Of a stretch of 13,993 bases of DNA, positions 1 to 7,833 are shown one piece after another. Position 1 is the stretch's first letter, and each line of letters begins with the position of its first letter. The stretch covers positions 1 to 13,993 of the forward strand of contig JAVVFI010000101.1 in assembly GCA_032250555.1 (NCBI GenBank), given 5' to 3'. The notes under the pieces are model-generated. The model saw only the letters and a program-made list of their open reading frames with translations. It was not told the origin of the DNA and made no database searches. A program made the translations under genes and the position numbers. Origin of the DNA: NIOZ-UU13 sp032250555 (GTDB lineage: Bacteria; Planctomycetota; Phycisphaerae; Sedimentisphaerales; Anaerobacaceae).

Positions 1-2
1 CT

Positions 3-176
3 ACCGAAGAATTCAAAGATGGCCAGCGTTTTCGTGCCGGCTGCGAAGGCAGTATCTCGGTGTTAAAACGCGTCTTTAAGCTTGGCCGGTGTCTTTTCAA
101 AGGTTTTAAGAATTACGCGGCCAGTGTAGGCTGTGCGGTCTTCTGTCATAACCTTGTTTTGCTGACAAAATTGTGA
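3..176 (+). CDS. Transposase, C-terminal end only (cut by window edge)
   Basis: An open frame runs in from the left edge for 57 codons to a TGA. It reads like the last part of a DDE transposase: an arginine-rich start (GQRFRAGCEG), then SISVLKRVFKLGRC, a glycine-aromatic stretch, and a hydrophobic end with HNLVLL. The order 'RaG-EG-iS-LKR-F-L-RC ... NL-LL' is typical of the end of the catalytic domain in ISNCY-type and related transposases, where the EG glutamate is the usual third acidic residue. No start codon or upstream domains are visible, so it may be an intact element continuing to the left or a remnant. The transposase assignment is fairly secure; the family is a guess. Confidence 0.68.
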   Translation, partial: TEEFKDGQRFRAGCEGSISVLKRVFKLGRCLFKGFKNYAASVGCAVFCHNLVLLTKL

Positions 177-187
177 CGCGAGGATCG

Positions 188-207
188 CTGAAACAGAGTG
201 TTTTCAG
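188..207. other. Small inverted repeat after the transposase stop
   Basis: CTGAAA (188-193) and TTTCAG (202-207) form a perfect 6-bp stem around an 8-base loop, 11 bases after the transposase stop codon. It could be a structural end of the transposase transcript or part of the element's right end. No T-run follows, so it is not a good intrinsic terminator. Confidence 0.3.
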
Positions 208-297
208 GTTGTCCATGGAAAGGGTCTGTCCAGAAAACTGATTTCTTAACTTTTCAAAGAGCTTTTGCAGACAGCTCAACAAAAATAATGATGAACT

Positions 298-329
298 GAC
301 CTTGTCCTAAATCGGACGGTTAATTTTTT
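298..329 (+). terminator. Probable intrinsic terminator between transposase remnant and sugar isomerase
   Basis: GACC (298-301) and GTCC (304-307) pair with GGAC (314-317) and GGTT (318-321) across a 6-base loop, with a 2-base bulge and one G-T pair. A run of six T follows at 324-329. This is the shape of a Rho-independent terminator for transcription coming from the transposase side. It lies only 48 bases before the isomerase start, so it could also act as an attenuator for that gene. No clear promoter is visible between it and the isomerase. The rest of 177-376 holds nothing else that can be assigned. Confidence 0.45.
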
Positions 330-376
330 ATCATTTTTACCGCTTTCCGCAACAGGAACTAATTAGGAGCAAAATC

Positions 377-1225
377 ATGATAAAGTTAGGCATGCATGTT
401 GATAATTGGCGGCACTTCGACGTCTCGTATGATGTCCCTTGTCAGGTCGCAAAAGACCATAATATGGAGTATGTAGAATTCGGGACGATCGATGGGGACT
501 ACTTTATTCAGGCATTGGGGTATAATCCCCACATACCACTACATTCCGACCCGAAGATACTCAAGCAATACTTAGACTCGATGGGATTGAAAACATCACA
601 ACTTGACGCAGCCTATCCGATGTCATCTCCAGAGGGTCAGCACCGCGGCGTCGGCTACACTATTAGAGCTATTCAATTCGCAAAAGCTATCGGATGCCCA
701 TGCGTGGATACTACTGATGGAGGTCGCAAACCGCAGGGATATACCGATGATGAAGTAATGACTCTCATAAAGCAATACTATCGTGTAGTGCTGGAATGGG
801 CCGAGAGATATGATATTATCATCAATGTTGAGCCGCATGGTCCTTATACGACCAATCCGGATACTATGGAGAAAATTCTGAATCTTTTTGATTCACCCTA
901 CCTGAGAATGAACTTTGATACCGGCAATACCTTCATCGCAGGACAAGACCCGGTAAAGTTCCTTAAGCGGTTTCGGGATAAGGTTTCACATTGCCATATA
1001 AAGGATGTCAGTGAAGAGCTCGCAAAGGCGGTACGAGGAGGTCAGACAGGGATTGCCTGTTCTGTTGTGGGTATTGGTGAAGGAGTCAATGCCGACAATA
1101 TTGCCGGCTGCATAGAACTGTTGAAGGAAATCAACTGGGATGGTGTTCTTTCCATAGAGTGCGAAGCAGCACCCGGCAAGATTGAACAGAGTATCGAATG
1201 GCTGCGTAATGAAATCTCCAGATAG
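377..1225 (+). CDS. Sugar phosphate isomerase/epimerase (xylose isomerase-like TIM barrel)
   Basis: This 282-residue protein has the whole layout of the AP-endonuclease-2/xylose-isomerase-like TIM-barrel family, which isomerises or epimerises sugars and sugar derivatives with a divalent metal. The usual metal-binding quartet is visible: Glu152 in NVEPHG, Asp181 in MNFDTGN, His207 in SHCHIKD, and Glu261 in LSIECEA. There is no signal peptide, so it should be cytoplasmic. The ATG is set by a good ribosome site, AGGAG, seven bases upstream. The next gene, 99 bases downstream on the same strand, encodes an enolase-superfamily protein, which suggests a shared role in breaking down a sugar or sugar acid. 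The substrate cannot be read from the sequence; ketose 3-epimerase, inosose and hydroxypyruvate isomerase-like activities are all possible. Confidence 0.88.
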   Translation: MIKLGMHVDNWRHFDVSYDVPCQVAKDHNMEYVEFGTIDGDYFIQALGYNPHIPLHSDPKILKQYLDSMGLKTSQLDAAYPMSSPEGQHRGVGYTIRAIQFAKAIGCPCVDTTDGGRKPQGYTDDEVMTLIKQYYRVVLEWAERYDIIINVEPHGPYTTNPDTMEKILNLFDSPYLRMNFDTGNTFIAGQDPVKFLKRFRDKVSHCHIKDVSEELAKAVRGGQTGIACSVVGIGEGVNADNIAGCIELLKEINWDGVLSIECEAAPGKIEQSIEWLRNEISR

Positions 1226-1324
1226 AACATCTTACAATATTTCGGGATTTCTATGACTGATTAAAACATTAGCAGTAACATTAAATATAACCCTTGAGGT
1301 TAAATATTCTTCAGGAGAATCAAA

Positions 1325-2572
1325 ATGAAGTTTAATCGTCGTGGTTTTATCAAGTCGGGTATTGGAGCCGGAGTATTAACAGCAGCACAGGGCTGCCTGT
1401 CTTCGGTCGAGACTCAGAAAACAAGTATTGCTCAACTGGACAAGGCTGCCGCAGCTCCGGTGGTGAAAATTGCATCTATTAAATCGCCTGTTAAAATCGC
1501 TTCCATCGAGTTGCTGCGAGGAGATAAAAACTTCTTTGTTCGCACCAGAAGCACAGATGGTGCCGTAGGTGTTGCCATAACCAATAGTCGCGCCGCATAT
1601 CTCTACCCGATTTTACAGCAATTGGTTATCCCTTATTTCATCGGCAAGGATGCCCGTGATCTCGATACACTCATCGATGGAGTATATAGATATCGCAGTA
1701 ATTACAAGTTGTCGGGTCTGGCATTGTGGTGCTGCGTGGCATGGATGGAATTCAGTCTGCTTGATTTGCTCGGACGAACCTCGGACAAGCCGGTAGGAGA
1801 ACTGCTTGGCGGTGTGCTCCGCCGTGAAATCCCCGTCTATGTTGCCAGCGGCAATCGCGATACCACACCGGAGCAGGAAGTTGATGTGCTGACCAGGAAT
1901 ATTGAGGAGAACGGCACAAGGGCAGTAAAATTTAAAGTTGGCGGACGCATGAGTAATAACGCAGACTCCATACCAGGACGTTCAGAGGGTTTGATCCGAA
2001 TAGTCCGCAAAAGGCTCGGTGACAAAATTATCATCTACGCCGACTCGAATGGTTCTTACGACTCGCGTAAAGCTATTGAGATGGGCAAACTCATGCAGGA
2101 CTATGGTATCAATATGTTCGAAGAGCCCTGCCCATTCGATTACCTTGAGGAAACCAAACGTGTTGCTGACGCCCTTTCAATTCCAATATCAGGAGGAGAG
2201 CAGGAGGACAGCATGCGCCGTTTTCGATGGATGGTACACAACAATGCGGTACAAGTCGTCCAGCCTGACCTTCACTATTACGGAGGGTACATTCGCGCAA
2301 CCCGTGTGGCGCGCATGGCCGCTGAGGCGGGTATGTCCGTTATACCTCATATGTCCGGTGGCGGCGTAGGATATGTTGATGTAATCCACTTCGCTTCCTG
2401 TACGCCGAACATCGGAGACTTCCAGGAATACAAGGGTGGTATTTCTCAAACAGGCTCCTGGTATGATCCTCCTCTTCGGCTGAGAAATGGCGCAATAAAT
2501 GTACCTACCGGGCCGGGTCTGGGTATCGCCGATATTTCCGGTTTGCTTCGAAATGCCAAACCAGTTGACTAA
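1325..2572 (+). CDS. Mandelate racemase/enolase-superfamily dehydratase or racemase with Tat signal
   Basis: This 415-residue protein starts with a twin-arginine export signal (NRRGFIK, residues 4-10), a hydrophobic stretch, and Cys24 in AAQGC, a weak lipobox that might make it a lipoprotein. The mature part is a complete mandelate racemase-subgroup enzyme. It has an N-terminal capping domain (about 55-165) and a barrel with the KxK lysines (Lys202, Lys204). Metal ligands are Asp240 in YADSNG, a glutamate in FEEP (266-267), and Glu292 in GGEQ. The Asp315 (QPD) and His342 (PHM) pair supplies the second catalytic base. Known members abstract a proton next to a carboxylate, mostly to dehydrate sugar acids or racemise acids, so a sugar acid is the likely substrate. 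AGGAG lies seven bases before the ATG. Export is odd, because sugar-acid dehydratases are normally cytoplasmic. Confidence 0.87.
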   Translation: MKFNRRGFIKSGIGAGVLTAAQGCLSSVETQKTSIAQLDKAAAAPVVKIASIKSPVKIASIELLRGDKNFFVRTRSTDGAVGVAITNSRAAYLYPILQQLVIPYFIGKDARDLDTLIDGVYRYRSNYKLSGLALWCCVAWMEFSLLDLLGRTSDKPVGELLGGVLRREIPVYVASGNRDTTPEQEVDVLTRNIEENGTRAVKFKVGGRMSNNADSIPGRSEGLIRIVRKRLGDKIIIYADSNGSYDSRKAIEMGKLMQDYGINMFEEPCPFDYLEETKRVADALSIPISGGEQEDSMRRFRWMVHNNAVQVVQPDLHYYGGYIRATRVARMAAEAGMSVIPHMSGGGVGYVDVIHFASCTPNIGDFQEYKGGISQTGSWYDPPLRLRNGAINVPTGPGLGIADISGLLRNAKPVD

Positions 2573-2668
2573 TAAGCGCACAATATGACAAGGTATTAGT
2601 AATGAGATTTTTCATTATGGCTGATACTGACACACGCGTTGCCATTGAGGTAGATATTTAAATGCTGT

Positions 2669-2690
2669 GAAGATAGAAATCATAATCTTC
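2669..2690. terminator. Hairpin in the gap between convergent genes (weak bidirectional terminator)
   Basis: GAAGAT (2669-2674) and ATCTTC (2685-2690) form a perfect 6-bp stem in the 132-base gap between two convergent genes, extendable by G-T pairs. A second AT-rich hairpin, TAATGA (2600-2605) with TCATTA (2612-2617), lies nearer the end of the enolase-like gene. Neither has a good T-run on either strand. Their position suggests transcript ends, but the sequence support is weak. Confidence 0.3.
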
Positions 2691-2704
2691 GTATCTGAAA
2701 TAAC

Positions 2705-3712
2705 TCATCTTACAGAATTAAACAGTTTACCGGGCATGATATAGTCAACCAGACAATTCAAGCTTCTCTTGTAATCCGAATTCTCAAGTTCATCGAGTTT
2801 ACATTTTGCCTGATTGATATAATGAAGGGTTGTTTGCCGAGTCATGCTTGGGGCATTTGAATTAACATACATACTTCTTATTTTTTCAAGTCTGCTTTTA
2901 TCTATTTTAGACTCAAACATCCTTTTTATTTCTTGTCTTTCTCTTTGGCCGACAGCCTCAAGCAGATCAAGCAATGGTAAAGTCATATCGCCGGCAACCA
3001 TATCCTGACCGGGATGCTTGCCAAGGGCACGCTCTTCACTGATTAAATCCTTACAATCATCTATAATTTGAAAGGCTATACCGAAGTTCAGCCCGAATCC
3101 CTTTAGTGTTGTCTGAACAGTCTGGTTATGATTGCCTAAAATACTCCCCGCATGGCAGCAGGCTGCAAGTAAAGAGGCTGTTTTTTTTCTTACGATGGTA
3201 ATATAGTGATCTTTAGATAAATTCAAATTACCCCTCTGGTAAACCTGAATCAGCTCCCCCTCGCACATCGCGTGTATTGCCTGGGATATACAATCGAAAA
3301 CATCCGGATTTCTGCACTTGCCTATCAGATCAAAAGCCTTTGAGTAGATGTAGTCACCGAATATAATAGAGATATCATCTCCAAGTTCGGCATTAATACT
3401 GGGTTTACTGCGGCGCATAGTCGCCCCATCAAGAACATCATCGTGAATTAAAGAAGCTATGTGTATTAACTCCACAGCACTTGCCAGCATAATAAGTTCA
3501 TCGTGGTTACAATTACTTTTTTTACCTGCGGATGCCGCTTTTTCCGAAAGAATAACGAGCGCGGGCCTTAGCTTTTTCCCCCCGGATTTCAACAGGGAGC
3601 CGCTCATTGCCTGAATTGACCGGTTTTTTGATTCCTTAACAGAGGCCTCTAAAATACCTTCCATCGCTTTGAGGTCATCTGCAATTGGCTGATAAATCTC
3701 TTCGAGCTTCAT
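2705..3712 (-). CDS. Polyprenyl diphosphate synthase (probably quinone side-chain synthase)
   Basis: This 335-residue trans-isoprenyl diphosphate synthase condenses isopentenyl diphosphate onto an allylic primer. Visible motifs are GGKKLRP (44-50), the first aspartate-rich motif DDVLD (91-95), and the second one DDCKD (218-222) after QII. The residues just before the first motif are small (Ala87, Ser88), not bulky aromatics, which fits a medium or long product such as the hepta- to nonaprenyl tails of quinones rather than farnesyl diphosphate. The usual lysine of the late GK-x-TLP motif is Asp242 here (GDMTLP). The gene lies 42 bases downstream of nqrF on the same strand and probably ends the nqr transcript. 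That fits a role in supplying the quinone that NQR reduces. Exact chain length is not readable. Confidence 0.88.
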   Translation of the reverse strand: MKLEEIYQPIADDLKAMEGILEASVKESKNRSIQAMSGSLLKSGGKKLRPALVILSEKAASAGKKSNCNHDELIMLASAVELIHIASLIHDDVLDGATMRRSKPSINAELGDDISIIFGDYIYSKAFDLIGKCRNPDVFDCISQAIHAMCEGELIQVYQRGNLNLSKDHYITIVRKKTASLLAACCHAGSILGNHNQTVQTTLKGFGLNFGIAFQIIDDCKDLISEERALGKHPGQDMVAGDMTLPLLDLLEAVGQRERQEIKRMFESKIDKSRLEKIRSMYVNSNAPSMTRQTTLHYINQAKCKLDELENSDYKRSLNCLVDYIMPGKLFNSVR

Positions 3713-3754
3713 TTAGGTTGGCCCTTTAAGGAATCTTATAGGCAGTGATTACCA

Positions 3755-4846
3755 TTAAAATTCGTCATAGAAGATATCGTCCGGGGCAATTCCTTTTTCC
3801 TTAAGCACTCTCGTAACGGCCTCGATCATCAGCGGCGGTCCGCACAGAAACGCCTGCCTTGGGACATCGGGCTCCAGGAACTTATCAGCCGACAGGTGAA
3901 TGAAGCCTGTCTCACCATCCCATTTTTCGTCTTCACCGAGCTGGTCCGAAAGTGCATAGATCACATGCAGGTTGGGATGTTTTTTGGCAAGTTCCTCGAA
4001 TTGTTCGAGGTAGAACACATCCTGGGTGGTACGGCAGCCGAAGAACAGCCAGCAGACTCGATCAGGCCATTTCTCATAGAGGGTATATATAATATTTCTC
4101 ATAGGCGCCATACCGCAGCCGCCGCCTACACATACGATTTCCACCGACGGGTCCTCATTCAGCCAGAACTCGCCGTAGGGACCTGTAAAGCTGATCGGGT
4201 CACCCGGACTTGCATTGTGAAGATAGGTAGAGCCTATACCGCCGGGAACTAATCTGACAACAAGCTGGACTATATTGTTTTCATAGGCGGGCGAGCTGAT
4301 AGAGTAGGCACGGAATACCGGGCCATCCGGAGACGGGGCCTGGACCTGAACATACTGGCCCGGCCTCTGCGAAATCTCCGCCGGCTCATTGAGACGCATA
4401 GTTATCTCTTTTATATCGTGGGTCAGTACTACGGAGCTCTCTACAGTGGCGGTGAACATCTTGACATCGAGCAGCTCGGCGGGTATCCGAACGTAGATAT
4501 CCTCGCGAATCTTTACCTGGCAGGCCAGACGAACATTCGAGCGAATCTCCTTGCGGTCGAGGTACGGTGTTTCGGTGGGCAGCAGCGGCCCGCCGCCGGC
4601 AGGGATGGTGATCTTGCAGTGTCCGCAGGAGCCCTTGCCGCCGCACGCAGATGGTATAAAAATATCGTTGGAGTAAAGGGCGGCGAGCAGGGTCTGGCCG
4701 CCGTTGACCTCGAGGGGTTTTTCACCGGCGTTGATATCGAGCTTACAGATGCCGTAGTTTATAAGCAGGCGTTCGGCGACCATCAGCAACGCCGCCAGAG
4801 CCATTGCCAGGCCTGCAAAAGACAATACGGACCACAAATAAACCAT
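3755..4846 (-). CDS. nqrF: Na+-translocating NADH:quinone reductase subunit F
   Basis: NqrF is the NADH-oxidising entry subunit of Na+-NQR. The 363 residues show the full domain order. An N-terminal membrane helix (about 4-22) is followed by a plant-type [2Fe-2S] ferredoxin domain with Cys68, Cys74, Cys77 and Cys109. The FAD domain has RAYS (179-182), and the NAD domain has GGGCGMAP (241-248) and CGPP (335-338), ending in YDEF. Electrons go from NADH to FAD, then to the 2Fe-2S centre and the membrane subunits. It is about 45 residues shorter than the Vibrio protein. The ribosome site AGGAG overlaps the nqrE stop codon (TAGGAG), and the gap between the two genes is only nine bases. This subunit, with no RnfB in the cluster, marks the operon as NQR rather than RNF. 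Confidence 0.95.
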   Translation of the reverse strand: MVYLWSVLSFAGLAMALAALLMVAERLLINYGICKLDINAGEKPLEVNGGQTLLAALYSNDIFIPSACGGKGSCGHCKITIPAGGGPLLPTETPYLDRKEIRSNVRLACQVKIREDIYVRIPAELLDVKMFTATVESSVVLTHDIKEITMRLNEPAEISQRPGQYVQVQAPSPDGPVFRAYSISSPAYENNIVQLVVRLVPGGIGSTYLHNASPGDPISFTGPYGEFWLNEDPSVEIVCVGGGCGMAPMRNIIYTLYEKWPDRVCWLFFGCRTTQDVFYLEQFEELAKKHPNLHVIYALSDQLGEDEKWDGETGFIHLSADKFLEPDVPRQAFLCGPPLMIEAVTRVLKEKGIAPDDIFYDEF

Positions 4847-4855
4847 TAACTACTC

Positions 4856-5446
4856 CTATTGGATGGATACCATTCCTGCAAAGCCCATAAACGCCATTGC
4901 AAGGACGCCTGTTACTATCATTGCTATAGGCACGCCCTGGAACGGCTCGGGGATATCACTATATCGCATCTTCTGTCTAAGGCCGGCCAGCAGTACGATC
5001 GCAACAGCCCAGCCGATGCCTGCTCCAAGGCCGAAGCCGACAGACTGAAAGAAACTGTATTCACGGATGATCATAAATAATGAGGCCCCGAGAATCGCAC
5101 AGTTGACTGTAATCAGGGGCAAAAATATACCTAATGCGAAGTACAGCTTCGGACTGAAACGTTCCACGAACATCTCAACGAACTGCACAAAGGCCGCGAT
5201 GACCGCTATGAAGACGATAAACTGCAGATGTACAAGGCCCAGAGGCGCCAGGACAAAATGAAAGATTACGTAATTCAGTACTGTTGTCATAATCATCACG
5301 AAAGTAACCGCGGTGCCAAGACCCAGCGATGTCTTTATCTGGCCGGAGCAGGCGATAAACGAACACATGCCGAGAAAGTTCGTCAGCAGGATATTGTTCG
5401 TAAATATCGCCGCGATGAATATTACCCATGCAGATGTTTCACTCAT
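4856..5446 (-). CDS. nqrE: Na+-translocating NADH:quinone reductase subunit E
   Basis: NqrE is a six-helix integral membrane subunit of Na+-NQR, homologous to RnfA and to its partner NqrD, with which it forms an inverted pair in the membrane. The 196 residues match the family length. Conserved stretches include FLGMCSF with Cys28 and LPLITVNCAILG with Cys116; in the characterised enzyme these two cysteines and two from NqrD hold an iron centre in the middle of the membrane. The loop RQKMRYSDIP near residue 157 is also typical. The start ATG shares one base with the nqrD stop codon (TAATG), and GGAGGAG lies just upstream, so the two are translationally coupled. Confidence 0.95.
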   Translation of the reverse strand: MSETSAWVIFIAAIFTNNILLTNFLGMCSFIACSGQIKTSLGLGTAVTFVMIMTTVLNYVIFHFVLAPLGLVHLQFIVFIAVIAAFVQFVEMFVERFSPKLYFALGIFLPLITVNCAILGASLFMIIREYSFFQSVGFGLGAGIGWAVAIVLLAGLRQKMRYSDIPEPFQGVPIAMIVTGVLAMAFMGFAGMVSIQ

Positions 5447-6111
5447 TATTTATTCTCCTCCGGCTCGGGGCCTTTAATCCAATTGAATATACCGATGACG
5501 ATACCCAGCGCAAAAAAAGCACCCGGCGCCAGAATCATCAGTTGATTGGGCGTGTACCATTGAGCGCTTAGCACCTTGTGTCCGAGAATCTCACCGGCGC
5601 CCAGCAGCTCTCTGAAGAGCCCTATGATGGCCAGTACCACCGCATAGCCCAGGCCGTTGGCGATACCGTCAACTATCGAAAGAATCGGCGGATTTTGAAG
5701 GGCAAACGCTTCGGCCCGCCCCATGACGATACAGTTGGTTATTATCAGGCCGACGTAAGGGCCGAGCTGCTTGGACATGTCCCAGTAGAAGGCCCTGAGA
5801 AACAGATCGAACACTATCACGAATGTCGCTATAATCGCAACCTCGGCAATCATACGAAAACGATAGGGTGTTACTTTACGCAGCAGTGAGACGAGCAGAT
5901 TCGAGCCTACACAGACGAAGATAAGAGCTGCGCCCATTACCAGAGAGTTCTCAAGGCGGTTAGTTACCGCCAGCGCCGAGCAGATACCGAGAACCTGAAT
6001 CGCCAGAGGGTTGTTCGCCCAGGCGCCCTCCTTCAGCGTGAGCAGGCCCTTGCCCCCGCACAGGCCCTTGGGCTGACATGTCATACAAGCCATTTGTTTA
6101 TTGTCTGCCAT
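5446..6111 (-). CDS. nqrD: Na+-translocating NADH:quinone reductase subunit D
   Basis: NqrD is the membrane partner of NqrE and a homologue of RnfE. The 221-residue protein carries the family signatures NNPLAIQVLGICSALAVT, with Cys44, and GLIITNCIVMGRAEAFA, with Cys127; these cysteines supply the NqrD half of the intramembrane iron site. It also has the conserved FRELLGAG segment. The N-terminus is about 15 residues longer than in the Vibrio protein and holds a Cys-x2-Cys-x5-Cys cluster (Cys9, Cys12, Cys18) not expected in this family. A later start at Met10 would keep two of the three cysteines. The ATG follows the nqrC stop by two bases, and GAGGAG lies in the end of nqrC. Confidence 0.95.
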   Translation of the reverse strand: MADNKQMACMTCQPKGLCGGKGLLTLKEGAWANNPLAIQVLGICSALAVTNRLENSLVMGAALIFVCVGSNLLVSLLRKVTPYRFRMIAEVAIIATFVIVFDLFLRAFYWDMSKQLGPYVGLIITNCIVMGRAEAFALQNPPILSIVDGIANGLGYAVVLAIIGLFRELLGAGEILGHKVLSAQWYTPNQLMILAPGAFFALGIVIGIFNWIKGPEPEENK

Positions 6112-6113
6112 TG

Positions 6114-6728
6114 TTATTGCTTCTCCTCAACAACGCTGCTTATGGCCTCGTTAAGCATCGCCTGGACCTTGTCGCAGGTCATGGTCGCCCCGCTTATCGC
6201 ATCGACCTTGTTGGGCGCTTCGCCCTCGCTGCTGCTGATTATAATACCGGGATTGCCGGCTTCATCGACTATCGACTTGCCGATAAACTGCTCCCTGAAC
6301 CAGCCTGCTGCTATCTCGCCGCCGAGGCCGGGCGTCTCTTCCTGCTCGTAAAACGTTACCCCGCGAATAGTCCTCATGTCCTTATCAAGTGCAAGAAAAC
6401 CCTTTACAGGACCCCACAGGCCCGGACCCTCGAAACCAACGGCTGCAGTCTCTTCGTTACCGGAGTCCTTCGGCGGGACATACCTGTATATCTCAAGCCC
6501 GCCCTTCTTCTCCAGGCGAACGTTATCTTCGAAGATTTTCACCAGTTCCTGTGAAGAGCTTTCGGCGGGATACGGAACCGCAAGGACACCAAGGATATTT
6601 TTATTCTTCTCGGCCTCTTTGTTGGCTTGCTGGTAAGGCGCCGTAAAACTCGCTACCGCGGTCAAAAGCAAAGAGCAAACGGTGCCGAGAACACCAGCAT
6701 AGAAAAGTGTGTAAATGTTATTCTTCAC
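6114..6728 (-). CDS. nqrC: Na+-translocating NADH:quinone reductase subunit C
   Basis: NqrC has one N-terminal membrane helix (about 5-27) and a periplasmic domain that carries a covalently bound FMN. The flavin site is visible as DAISGATMT, with Thr182 as the expected phosphoester-bound residue, matching the D-x-x-(S/T)-G-A-T motif recognised by the flavin transferase ApbE. GLWGPVKGF (104-112) and ETPGLGGE (131-138) are further signatures of the NqrC/RnfG family. At 204 residues it is clearly shorter than Vibrio NqrC (about 257) and close to RnfG in length. The start is GTG and overlaps the end of nqrB by 11 bases. No apbE is in the window, so the transferase must be encoded elsewhere. Confidence 0.94.
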   Translation of the reverse strand: MKNNIYTLFYAGVLGTVCSLLLTAVASFTAPYQQANKEAEKNKNILGVLAVPYPAESSSQELVKIFEDNVRLEKKGGLEIYRYVPPKDSGNEETAAVGFEGPGLWGPVKGFLALDKDMRTIRGVTFYEQEETPGLGGEIAAGWFREQFIGKSIVDEAGNPGIIISSSEGEAPNKVDAISGATMTCDKVQAMLNEAISSVVEEKQ

Positions 6729-7833
6729 CTGCCAGCCTCCTGAAACGGACCTTGAAGACTATCTCGTCAAGAATCGGCGCCGTAATATTGCCTAACAGAA
6801 TAGCGAAAGTAACACCCTCAACGTAACCGGTGAAATGGCGTATCAGGACCGTCACCGAACCTATTATTATTCCATACATCCACTTGCCGCAGTTGGTCGT
6901 CGGGCCTGTCACCGGGTCGGTCGCCATGAAGAACGTTCCGAAAAGCAGGCCGCCGGCGAACAAATGCCACATTACAGGGCCGAACACGCCGGGCATCCTT
7001 TCATAGGATATTGTACCGCCGATCAACAGGGCACTGGTAAGAACTATAAATGAGCCTAAAGTACTCACAATCGTCCGCCAGTTCGCTACGCGGGTAAGAA
7101 GCAGAAATACACCGCCAAAAATGATTAAAATAGCCGAAGTCTCCCCGGCACTGCCGGCAACACTGCCTAAAAGCAGATGAGCCGTACTGCCGATCTCGCC
7201 GCTCTTGGCAGATGACAACGGAGTAGCGACTGAAACGGCATCGACCCCGGAGCCCGCCGGCAGCCACTTAAACAGAAGGCAGCCGAGAAGATCATGGCTT
7301 GGCTTCATATAGCCGGCAGACATTGCCTTCGGATAGGCAAGGGCCAGAAAACATCTGCCTACAAGGGCGGGGTTGAATACGTTGCGACCCGTTCCGCCGA
7401 ATAACTCCTTGCCGATGAAAACTCCGAACGCCACACCGAGTCCAACCATCCACAGAGGCGTGCCCGGCGGCAGGATCAATGGGAACAGTATGCCTGTAAC
7501 GAAGAAGCCCTCGTTTATTCCCTCCTTGCGGACCATTGCAAAAAGGGCCTCGACAGCAAGGCCGGATGCATAGGAAACAACCACCATAGCCAGAAAACGC
7601 CATCCGAAAAAGTAAAAGGCCGCAAGTGCGCACGGGACCACAGATATGATGACCATTGACATCAGACGCTTCAAATCAATAGGGTCACGAATATGAGGAG
7701 CGCCCAGCGTCGTATCAGAAGGAGCGAAGAAGAAATGCTCCAGGGCACCGAAAACCGGCTTGAGGATACCAAGCTTGCCGCCTTCATCAAAGGTCGGGCG
7801 AAGCGCATCAATTATCTTCAGCAAACCTTTCAC
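6718..7833 (-). CDS. nqrB: Na+-translocating NADH:quinone reductase subunit B
   Basis: NqrB is the large membrane subunit of Na+-NQR, homologous to RnfD. It carries a covalent FMN and, in studied enzymes, riboflavin and part of the Na+ path. The 371 residues open with the NqrB-type N-terminal segment ending HIRDPIDLKRLM (47-58), which favours NqrB over RnfD. NEGFFVTGILFPLI (107-120), KELFGGTGRNVFNPAL (142-157) and FFMATDPVTGPTTNCGKW (301-318) are strong family blocks. The flavin attachment motif is DAVSVAT (198-204), with Thr204 as the likely FMN residue. It is about 40 residues shorter than the Vibrio protein, mainly because an early loop between membrane helices is missing. The start is GTG, overlapping the nqrA stop codon (GTGA), with GGAGGAG at 7842-7848 just upstream. 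Confidence 0.94.
   Translation of the reverse strand: MKGLLKIIDALRPTFDEGGKLGILKPVFGALEHFFFAPSDTTLGAPHIRDPIDLKRLMSMVIISVVPCALAAFYFFGWRFLAMVVVSYASGLAVEALFAMVRKEGINEGFFVTGILFPLILPPGTPLWMVGLGVAFGVFIGKELFGGTGRNVFNPALVGRCFLALAYPKAMSAGYMKPSHDLLGCLLFKWLPAGSGVDAVSVATPLSSAKSGEIGSTAHLLLGSVAGSAGETSAILIIFGGVFLLLTRVANWRTIVSTLGSFIVLTSALLIGGTISYERMPGVFGPVMWHLFAGGLLFGTFFMATDPVTGPTTNCGKWMYGIIIGSVTVLIRHFTGYVEGVTFAILLGNITAPILDEIVFKVRFRRLAGEE
6736..6741 (-). promoter_or_regulatory. Ribosome binding site deciding the GTG start of nqrC
   Basis: On the minus strand a full AGGAGG lies seven bases before a GTG at 6728. No ATG is suitably placed, and the membrane helix begins right after this GTG, so the GTG start overlapping nqrB is well supported. 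Confidence 0.8.

Noticed and set aside
228..244. GTCTGTCCAGAAAACTG as the terminal inverted repeat of an insertion sequence
   Set aside because: It resembles some element ends, but the other end is outside the window and no target duplication can be seen.
6078..6554. Open frame of 158 codons on the plus strand across nqrC
   Set aside because: It lies opposite a certain gene, has no ribosome site and looks like no known protein; the other long frames opposite nqrF and nqrA were dropped for the same reasons.
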